A stretch of 5,707 bases of DNA from Deltaproteobacteria bacterium (GTDB taxonomy: Bacteria; Myxococcota; B64-G9): the NCBI GenBank assembly GCA_030591745.1, contig JAUVAM010000296.1:1-5707 (forward strand). The letters are read 5' to 3'. How positions within the stretch are numbered: the first letter of the stretch is position 1; each line of letters starts with the position of its first letter. This document shows positions 1-5,707 of the stretch, piece after piece. The notes beneath the pieces are model-generated. The model was not told the origin of the DNA, ran no database searches, and saw only the letters and a program-made list of their open reading frames with translations. The position numbers were made by a program, and so were the translations under genes.

Positions 1-519
1 AAGTCCATGGCGGCCTGGGGGGTGGAAGCCAGGGTGCCTTTCTTGGACAAAGCCTTCCTCGAAGTGGCCATGAACATGGATCCGAAGCAAAAAATGATCG
101 ACGCAAGCCAGGGCCAGATCGAAAAACAAGTACTGCGCCAGGCCTTCGACAGCAAAGAAGCGCCCTATCTACCCGACGAAATCCTCTGGCGCCAAAAAGA
201 GCAATTCTCCGACGGCGTGGGCTATGCCTGGATCGACGCCCTGAAGGCCTTCGCCGAAGAGAAAGTCTCGGACTCCATGTTCGAAGCCCGAGCCCATCGC
301 TTCCCGCACAAAACGCCCCAAACAAAAGAAGGCTATCTCTACCGCACAATCTTCGAAGAACACTTTCCCCAACAAGCCGCCATCGAAGGCGCCCACACCG
401 AACCCTCCATCGCCTGCAGCTCCGAAGTAGCCCTGCGCTGGGACGAGGCCTGGGAAAACCAAGCCGACCCCTCAGGCCGAGCCATCGGCGCCCACCAGGC
501 GGCTTACAAGAAAAACTAG
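1..519 (+). CDS. asnB: Asparagine synthase B, glutamine-hydrolysing (C-terminal part, 5' end outside window)
   Basis: This is the 3' end of an asparagine synthetase, which makes asparagine from aspartate, ATP and glutamine-derived ammonia in the cytoplasm. The frame is open from base 1 (AAG TCC before the first ATG at 7), so that ATG is an internal Met and the true start lies left of the window. About 172 codons are visible, roughly the last third of a protein that is about 550 residues in Escherichia coli. They belong to the C-terminal synthetase domain. Diagnostic segments are AAWGVEARVPFLDK near the beginning, WRQKEQFSDGVGYAWID in the middle, YLYRTIFEEHFP, then ACSS and DPSGRAIGAHQAAYK at the end. 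These match my memory of E. coli AsnB almost motif for motif. The N-terminal glutaminase domain with its Cys nucleophile is not in view. It ends in TAG and converges on the minus-strand peptidase gene. Identity is very secure. Confidence 0.96.
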   Translation, partial: KSMAAWGVEARVPFLDKAFLEVAMNMDPKQKMIDASQGQIEKQVLRQAFDSKEAPYLPDEILWRQKEQFSDGVGYAWIDALKAFAEEKVSDSMFEARAHRFPHKTPQTKEGYLYRTIFEEHFPQQAAIEGAHTEPSIACSSEVALRWDEAWENQADPSGRAIGAHQAAYKKN

Positions 520-548
520 AAGAGAACCCCCAAAGATAGTCCGGACCG

Positions 549-3311
549 CTACTTGCTGGGCAAAAGCTCCAAAGAAACCGTGCCGCCGCCCATCATGGCC
601 GGCAGCTTGTACTGGCTGCGGATCACTCGGTGGGGTTTGGCTTTCTCTACATCCAGGGTACCTCCGCCACCGGCTTCGCCGTCCACGGGCTCCAAGGCCA
701 CTGTCCATGTGGCAATCTTGGCCTTACCCAGGTCTACCGTTCCCTCCCCTGCTACCTTGAGCTTCATGACCCGCACTTTCTGGCTCATGGCTTCGAAGAG
801 ACGCAGGTCGGCCACGTAACCTTCCGCTAACGGCATGCCGGCGATGGCCACTTCCAAAGTCGGTGCGTCACCGAATATCGGCGCGGCCAGCTTCACGTCA
901 AAGGGCATCTTGCGACCGCCGACACTCATCTCGCCGACAATGGATTTCTCACCGAAACTCAAGCGCATCTTGGCGGCCCCCGAAAGGGTTCGCTCCAGCA
1001 CTCGCAGCGTCTCCGCATCCAGAAGGTAGACATCGCTCTGCTCACCCTGAGGCGTCTTGACCAAAATCTCGATGCGCAGTCGTTTGCCCGTCTTGTCTTT
1101 GACCCAGGCAATCTTGCGGGTCATCTCCAAGTCCACCTTTCGGGTGCCGGCCACCATGGCCACCTTGTACTTTAATTCCTGATCCGTGACCGCCGTCGGA
1201 TCCATCTTGGGCATTGGCGCCGTCAGGGACTTGGCCAAGAGCGCTTTCTCCTGAGCGCTGGGCATCTTGACCCCAGCCGGATCGACGGTGATGGTCTTCA
1301 ATTGGGCCGCGATCTCCGGCTTGGCCTCGTCCTGCTGCCTGCCGCCCAAGTGCTTGGCCAAAAATCGTTCCATGGCCACGGCCACCGCCAAACGGTTTTC
1401 CGGTCGCCTGAAACCATGGCCCTCGTCCTTGGCCACCAGATACTCCACGGGATGGCCCTTGGCCCGCAAAGCCACCACGATGCTGTCGGATTCAGCCTGC
1501 TTGACCCGGGGGTCGTTTGCACCATGAATGACAAGCAAGGGCACCTTAATCTGATCAGCGAAGAACAAAGGCGACTGAGAATCGAGCATCTTGCGGTCAG
1601 CCGGATCATTGGGATCGCCCACCCGCTTGTAGAAAATCCGAATGATGGGTTTCCAGTAAGCGGGCACTGATTCGATCAAGGTAACGATATTGGAAGGCCC
1701 CACGTAGGGGATGCCGCAGGCATAGAGATCGGGCGTGAAAGCCACACCCGCCAGGGTGGCATAGCCACCATAAGAACCGCCGAAAATGCCCACTCGCTTG
1801 GGATCGGCGATTCCCTGCTCGACAAGCCAGGCCACGCCGTCCGTCAGATCATGCTGCATGGCCCCAGTGCCCCATTGCTTGTTGCCAGCGTTCAAAAACT
1901 TCTTTCCGTAACCGGTGGAGCCCCGGAAATTGGGCATCAAGACCGCATAACCCCGGTTGGCCAGAAACTGGGCATAGCCATTGTAACCCCAGGAGTCTCG
2001 ATGCCAGGGACCACCGTGGGGATGGATGATGACCGGCAGGTTCTTCGCAAGAACACCCCTGGGCAAGGTCAGGTAAGCCGGGATCTCAAGTCCATCGCGG
2101 GCCTTGTAGGTCACAGGCTTCATCTTGGCCAAATGCTGACTTGGCAGTTCGGGCCGCGAACGATAAAGCAGCTCCAGCTTTTTGGATTGGCGTGCATAGA
2201 GATAGACCGACCCCGGATCCACATCGCTGGAGACGACCACCAAAATTTGACTCATGTCTTGGCTCATGGACTGCAGGCCAATGTCTTGGCCGGGGAACTT
2301 CTTTTTCAAGAAGTCCAAATCCTGTTGGGTGGCCTCATCCTTGGGGTAGATGCGCATCCGTTCGCCCTGGTAGAAGGTGGCCATGATTTCGTCCGTGGCC
2401 TCATCGAACAGGACGCCGCCGAAGTCCACCTGATTCAAGGGATCCTTGTCCACAAGCTCGGTCTCGCCGGTCTTGGGATCCAACAACATGAGCCGGGTCA
2501 AATCCACGTCTTTGCCCTTGTTGCTGATGAAGTAACAACGCTTGCCATCCTTATGAAATTGCAAAGGTTGGCAAGTCTCCTCAAAGGAACAAGAGTACAG
2601 AGACACGAAGGCGTCGTTTTCGAAACGCAGCACTTCCCAGCCGCCATCTTCGGTCTGCCGACCCGCCAGGCGCATTTCGCCCTCCAGGTCGAAGATGTAG
2701 TAGATCATGTTTTCGGTGTTCTTTAAGATCAGCTTGCGCTCGCCGCTGTGAATATCCACTCGGTAAACATCATGCAAAGAGGGGTCCCGATCGTTCAAAC
2801 CCACGATCATCTCTTTGGGTTTGTTTTTGGGCACAGAGTAGATCCTGGCACGAACACCCTTGAAGGGAGTCAGGTCCAGGGCCGCGGGCACGCCTGAGTC
2901 CTTCTCGGCTACGGCCGCGGGGTCCACCGAGTAGGCATGGTAGTTTTCGTCCCCGGCCTTGTCTTGCGCATAGAGGATACGGGCCGAGTCCCGACTCCAA
3001 AAATAGCCGGGCACCGGTCGCAGGTCTGCCGTGATGGGCTTGGCCTTGTCAAAAGCCTGCCCGGAGGCCTTGACCCAGATATTGCGCACACCCTTGTAGG
3101 GCTTAATAAAGCTCAACCACTTGCCATCGGGCGAAAGCTGCGAGCCCGAAATCTCCGGGTCGCCAAAAAACAACTGCCGATCAATGACGGGCGTCGCGCC
3201 CTTTCCGTCCTTGAGCATCGGCTTGTCGGCCTGCGTACTCGGTGTAGTGGATGCACAGGAAACGGCCAGTGCCACCATCACCAACAAAACCCAGTGAGTG
3301 ATTTTCCTCAT
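549..3311 (-). CDS. S9 family (prolyl oligopeptidase-like) serine peptidase lipoprotein with extra C-terminal domain
   Basis: A 920-residue protein, predicted to be an exported serine peptidase that trims oligopeptides at the cell envelope. Residues 1-19 form a lipoprotein-type signal: Arg2-Lys3, a hydrophobic core, then AVS-Cys19, with Ala20 next, which would favour outer-membrane sorting. Residues about 45-390 look like the S9 N-terminal beta-propeller (QLSPDGKWLSF near 58-68). Residues about 400-657 are the alpha/beta-hydrolase domain: HPHGGPW (430-436, oxyanion region), NFRGSTGYG (461-469), GGSYGGY with nucleophile Ser513, HGANDPRV with Asp600, and DEGHGF with His632. The triad is intact, so the enzyme is probably active. 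Most S9 enzymes end soon after the His; here about 260 residues follow. They comprise a Lys/Gln/Ala/Pro-rich linker (658-700) and a beta-rich domain that I cannot name with certainty; its pattern recalls DUF3108. The start is fixed by the signal peptide and an AAAGGA ribosome site 7 nt upstream. The stop is TAG. The S9 subfamily (acylaminoacyl-, dipeptidyl- or oligopeptidase) cannot be settled by eye. Confidence 0.93.
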   Translation of the reverse strand: MRKITHWVLLVMVALAVSCASTTPSTQADKPMLKDGKGATPVIDRQLFFGDPEISGSQLSPDGKWLSFIKPYKGVRNIWVKASGQAFDKAKPITADLRPVPGYFWSRDSARILYAQDKAGDENYHAYSVDPAAVAEKDSGVPAALDLTPFKGVRARIYSVPKNKPKEMIVGLNDRDPSLHDVYRVDIHSGERKLILKNTENMIYYIFDLEGEMRLAGRQTEDGGWEVLRFENDAFVSLYSCSFEETCQPLQFHKDGKRCYFISNKGKDVDLTRLMLLDPKTGETELVDKDPLNQVDFGGVLFDEATDEIMATFYQGERMRIYPKDEATQQDLDFLKKKFPGQDIGLQSMSQDMSQILVVVSSDVDPGSVYLYARQSKKLELLYRSRPELPSQHLAKMKPVTYKARDGLEIPAYLTLPRGVLAKNLPVIIHPHGGPWHRDSWGYNGYAQFLANRGYAVLMPNFRGSTGYGKKFLNAGNKQWGTGAMQHDLTDGVAWLVEQGIADPKRVGIFGGSYGGYATLAGVAFTPDLYACGIPYVGPSNIVTLIESVPAYWKPIIRIFYKRVGDPNDPADRKMLDSQSPLFFADQIKVPLLVIHGANDPRVKQAESDSIVVALRAKGHPVEYLVAKDEGHGFRRPENRLAVAVAMERFLAKHLGGRQQDEAKPEIAAQLKTITVDPAGVKMPSAQEKALLAKSLTAPMPKMDPTAVTDQELKYKVAMVAGTRKVDLEMTRKIAWVKDKTGKRLRIEILVKTPQGEQSDVYLLDAETLRVLERTLSGAAKMRLSFGEKSIVGEMSVGGRKMPFDVKLAAPIFGDAPTLEVAIAGMPLAEGYVADLRLFEAMSQKVRVMKLKVAGEGTVDLGKAKIATWTVALEPVDGEAGGGGTLDVEKAKPHRVIRSQYKLPAMMGGGTVSLELLPSK

Positions 3312-3318
3312 GGAGAAT

Positions 3319-3324
3319 TCCTTT
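3319..3324 (-). promoter_or_regulatory. Ribosome binding site of the S9 peptidase gene
   Basis: Read on the minus strand this is AAAGGA, 7 nt before the ATG at 3311-3309. This normal Shine-Dalgarno spacing supports that ATG, together with the signal peptide that begins there. No separate promoter is evident in the 44 nt between the upstream stop codon and this start. Confidence 0.7.
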
Positions 3325-3355
3325 CACGACCAAAAAAGATTCATGAAGCGTGGAC

Positions 3356-5707
3356 TCAAAGCCCCAAGCCGCGGGCCAAGATTTGCCAGTAGCCGTTGTA
3401 ATCCATGTCGTCTTCCCAGGCCACCAGCACGGTGCCGGCGCTGTTGACTGCCGCATGGGGAGCGATTTGATCCCCGTCACCGTCGCTGTTGACGGTCAGA
3501 TCGGCGAACCACTCGACGCCGTCCAGCTCAAAGCCGCGGGCCAAGATCTGGTAGACGTCGTTTGAGTCCTGATCGTCTTCCCAGGCGACCACGAAACGAC
3601 CGTCAGAGGCCATGCCCAGGGTGGGGCGCAATTGCTGTCCCGCGGACTGGCTGTTGACGGTCAGATCCGCGAAGCGTTCGGTGCCGTATGCGTCAAAGCC
3701 GCGAGCCATTACCTGATAGAGGCCATTCGAATCCTGATCGTCCGCCCAGGCCACGGTGAAGTTGCCGACCGCGTCCATCCCCAGGTCCGGATCGATCTGC
3801 TGACCGGCCCCTTCGGTGTTCACGGTAAGACGAGACACTCGTTCAACGCCGTCGGCCGCAAAGCCACGAGCGTGGATCTGGTAACTGCCGTTGCCATCCG
3901 AGTCGTCCTGCCAGGCCACGACGAAACAACCGGTCGCGTCCATGGCCACGGAAGGGTTGATGTGCTGGCCGGCCAAGTTTTCGTTGACGCCGATGTCGGC
4001 AAATCGCCCACTGCCGTCGGCGTTGAAGCCACGAGCAAATACCTGAAAGTTGTCGTCGTAGTCCACGTCGTCTTCCCAGGCGACCACAAAACGGCCGTCC
4101 GGGGCCATGGCCACAACCGGGTTGAGTTGCTGGCCAGTCGCCACGCTATTAACGGTCAGACCAGCAAAACGCTGTGTACCGTTGCTATTGAATCCGCGGG
4201 CTCGAATCTGAAAAATACCGTTCTCGTCTAAATCATCCGCCCAGACGACCACGAAATTGCCATTCTGATCCATGGCCACCGAAGGGGTCTGTTGTTGCCC
4301 GTCCATGTTCGAATTGACCACCAGGTCTGCGAAATGCTCACAGCCGCCTGCCTCAAAGCCGCGTACCATGATGTCGTGCATGCCCGCGCCGTCGCCGCCA
4401 TCCGAGTTATCTTCCCAGGCGACGACGAAGCTGCCGTCATCGGCCAGAGCCACTTCCGGGTTCAGCTGATCACCTGAGCCGGCGCTGTTAACCGTCAGGT
4501 CGTTAAAGGCTTGATTGGCCAGGTCATCCCAGGCATAGGAATCGGAACCGAGCAGGTCGTAGGCGAACTGGTAGTCGTGATCCGATTGGGTGTGATCCTC
4601 CTGGTAATAGTTTTTCCCCTCTGTGTTGTGCGGGCTGCAGAAAAGGCTGGGAACGCCCCCTGGAAAAATCGCGCTGTTGCCGGCTTCCACTGTGTGGGTC
4701 AAGGCCCGCACCTGGTTGTTGCGCGGAGAAAAGACCAACTCTCGAAGCCAACCGTTGCCGGTGTAGTTGCCCGCCCAACAATTGTTGGTGCAGGCCTCGG
4801 GGCTGCCGGCTGTACAAGTGGCTTCGAACTGATAGTCCACAAGAATCTGGTGAACCATGTTGGCGTTGTTGCCCGCCCGGGGTACGTACTCGGAATCGCC
4901 GATGTGACCCGAAACCACCATGAATATGTTGCTGTGCCGACTGGCCAGCTCGCTCCAGACGGTGGCCCCGTCGCTTCCGGTAACGTCGTAGGTGCTGTTG
5001 GGGCAGTTGGTTCCATAAGCCCCGTCGTGACTGAGATAACAATGAGTAGCCACGATCACCCGATGGTCGGGGTAGTTGGCTATTACTTCCTCGGCCCAGC
5101 AAAGAGATTCCTTGCGTGGCGCGTACTCAACGCTCATCACCATGAAATGCAGGTCGCCGTGGTCAAAGAAGGTGTAGTTGTTTGTGCTGCTGGCATTCAT
5201 CGACCCACCGTACCAGGATCTGGTCGTAAAGCGGTCCTCGCCGAAATAGTCACCGTACAATGTCGCGCCTCTTGAGAAACCGCTGCTGCCCAGGTAGTCG
5301 TGATTGCCCGGCACCATGCTGTAGGGCACGCCGGCCGTGTCCAGCATGGCGTGGGCCTGGTCGGCGATGATCCACTCGCCGACGGTGTTGTTGTTGGTGA
5401 TGTCGCCCAAGTGGATGACGAATTTGATGTTCTTTTGGTTCTCATTGTCGATGATCCACTGCATTTGTTTGTAGTAAGTGTTGCTCGAGTTGTCGGCCAT
5501 CTTGTCTGCGTAGTACTGGGTATCGGGCAACAAGATGATCGAAAAATCGTCGCAGAAATCGCCGCAGTCAGGCTGGCATAGGCCGGTGGCGGGATCGCAG
5601 GTATGATTCGCAGGGCAGGGCAGCTCTTCCGACCACTCCAGACAGTCGTCGGTATAATTGTACTCGCCGCAATGCCTGAATCCCTGACCGATGCACTCTT
5701 GCACATC
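3356..5707 (-). CDS. Secreted Cys-rich calcineurin-like metallophosphatase with seven C-terminal tandem repeats (5' end outside window)
   Basis: The reading frame is open to the right edge (GAT codon at 5707-5705), so the GTG at 5704-5702 is used here only to number residues and the N-terminus, with any signal peptide, is missing. Residues 1-51 carry eight Cys (4, 12, 21, 30, 36, 43, 47, 51) around CLEWSEELPC, which resembles disulphide-rich leaders of exported proteins in myxobacterial relatives. Residues about 54-340 are a metallophosphoesterase domain: LLPDTQYY (Asp61, Gln63), HLGD (Asp101), VPGNHDY (Asn134, His135), ATH (His221) and SGHIGD (His267). This would be a two-metal phosphoesterase; the substrate is unknown. 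Residues 341-400 are a linker. Residues 401-782 are seven repeats, and the protein ends inside the last with TGA; no C-terminal sorting motif is visible. The protein is presumably extracellular or surface-located. It lies 44 nt upstream of the peptidase gene on the same strand, so co-transcription is possible. The domain call is strong; the function is general only. Confidence 0.9.
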   Translation of the reverse strand, partial: DVQECIGQGFRHCGEYNYTDDCLEWSEELPCPANHTCDPATGLCQPDCGDFCDDFSIILLPDTQYYADKMADNSSNTYYKQMQWIIDNENQKNIKFVIHLGDITNNNTVGEWIIADQAHAMLDTAGVPYSMVPGNHDYLGSSGFSRGATLYGDYFGEDRFTTRSWYGGSMNASSTNNYTFFDHGDLHFMVMSVEYAPRKESLCWAEEVIANYPDHRVIVATHCYLSHDGAYGTNCPNSTYDVTGSDGATVWSELASRHSNIFMVVSGHIGDSEYVPRAGNNANMVHQILVDYQFEATCTAGSPEACTNNCWAGNYTGNGWLRELVFSPRNNQVRALTHTVEAGNSAIFPGGVPSLFCSPHNTEGKNYYQEDHTQSDHDYQFAYDLLGSDSYAWDDLANQAFNDLTVNSAGSGDQLNPEVALADDGSFVVAWEDNSDGGDGAGMHDIMVRGFEAGGCEHFADLVVNSNMDGQQQTPSVAMDQNGNFVVVWADDLDENGIFQIRARGFNSNGTQRFAGLTVNSVATGQQLNPVVAMAPDGRFVVAWEDDVDYDDNFQVFARGFNADGSGRFADIGVNENLAGQHINPSVAMDATGCFVVAWQDDSDGNGSYQIHARGFAADGVERVSRLTVNTEGAGQQIDPDLGMDAVGNFTVAWADDQDSNGLYQVMARGFDAYGTERFADLTVNSQSAGQQLRPTLGMASDGRFVVAWEDDQDSNDVYQILARGFELDGVEWFADLTVNSDGDGDQIAPHAAVNSAGTVLVAWEDDMDYNGYWQILARGLGL
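3359..4504 (-). repeat. Seven in-frame tandem protein repeats, 165 bp (55 aa) period, probable beta-propeller
   Basis: Within the metallophosphatase gene, residues 401-782 consist of seven units. Unit 1 is 4504-4331 (58 aa), unit 2 is 4330-4166, unit 3 is 4165-4001, unit 4 is 4000-3836, unit 5 is 3835-3671, unit 6 is 3670-3506 (all exactly 55 aa), and unit 7 is 3505-3359 (49 aa, ending at the stop codon). The consensus runs ADLTVNS, then GQQ-NP-VAM, G-FVVAWEDD, DxDxNG, YQI-ARGF and DG-ERF. The alternation of short beta-like stretches and turns, and the count of seven, suggest one blade per unit of a seven-bladed propeller. The DNA has diverged between units although the protein spacing is exact: for example the segment GACGGTCAG recurs at 3491 and 3656. 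This points to old duplications kept under selection. The periodicity is seen directly; the fold is inferred. Confidence 0.9.

Noticed and set aside
1851..2726. Long plus-strand open frame (291 codons) opposite the peptidase gene
   Set aside because: It lies fully antisense to a gene with clear S9 motifs and has no recognisable domain or ribosome site. It is best explained by codon bias of the real gene.
3331..3348. Possible intrinsic terminator after the phosphatase gene (TTCATGAA palindrome at 3340-3347 followed on the minus strand by a run of six T)
   Set aside because: The stem would have only four AT-rich pairs with no room for a loop, too weak for a terminator.
3181..3480. Minus-strand open frame that bridges the gap between the two minus-strand genes
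   Set aside because: It overlaps both real genes in another frame, has no recognisable content, and its start falls inside the last repeat.
3632..4231. Plus-strand open frame (199 codons) opposite the repeat array, with its own weak periodicity
   Set aside because: The periodicity is the shadow of the 165-bp repeats on the other strand. No independent protein family signal is seen.
3359..4504. Repeat array as a CRISPR or noncoding satellite
   Set aside because: The 165-bp units are in frame, protein-conserved and diverged at DNA level, with no short identical repeats separated by unique spacers.
4511..5275. Plus-strand open frame (254 codons) opposite the metallophosphatase domain
   Set aside because: The minus strand in this region encodes all the conserved phosphatase motifs. 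The plus-strand translation is a featureless Val/Gly-rich shadow.
5702..5706. GTG (5704-5702) or ATG (5706-5704) as a true start near the right edge
   Set aside because: The repeat-protein frame is open to base 5707, and the visible sequence starts in a Cys-rich region with no signal peptide, so the gene is cut by the edge. The ATG is in a different, non-coding frame.

Overview
The window (moderately high GC, dense coding, no RNA genes or mobile elements seen) looks like a piece of a Gram-negative bacterial chromosome. A lipoprotein-type signal followed by a large S9 peptidase, and a secreted Cys-rich protein with a 'CLEWS…C' motif joined to a metallophosphatase and a repeat array, resemble what is common in Myxococcota and related former deltaproteobacteria (Bradymonadales-like). 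This taxonomic suggestion is an inference from protein style only.

Layout: (1) 1-519, plus strand, the 3' end of a glutamine-hydrolysing asparagine synthetase (asnB), cut by the left edge. (2) 549-3311, minus strand, a complete 920-residue S9 prolyl-oligopeptidase-family lipoprotein with a clear Ser-Asp-His triad and an extra C-terminal domain of about 220 residues that ordinary S9 enzymes lack. (3) 3356-5707, minus strand, the 3' part of a large secreted protein cut by the right edge: a Cys-rich segment, a calcineurin-like metallophosphatase domain, and seven tandem repeats of 55 residues (the first is 58) that probably fold as a seven-bladed beta-propeller with a DxDxNG-like acidic loop in each blade.

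The phosphatase and peptidase genes lie head-to-tail on the minus strand, 44 nt apart, and could share a transcript; both products are expected outside the cytoplasm. asnB converges on the peptidase gene with only 29 nt between stop codons and is a housekeeping neighbour with no evident functional link. I see no convincing new multi-gene system. The most interesting material is the domain architecture of the two minus-strand proteins: the regular repeat array with its putative metal loops, the non-canonical metallophosphatase motifs, and the peptidase C-terminal extension.
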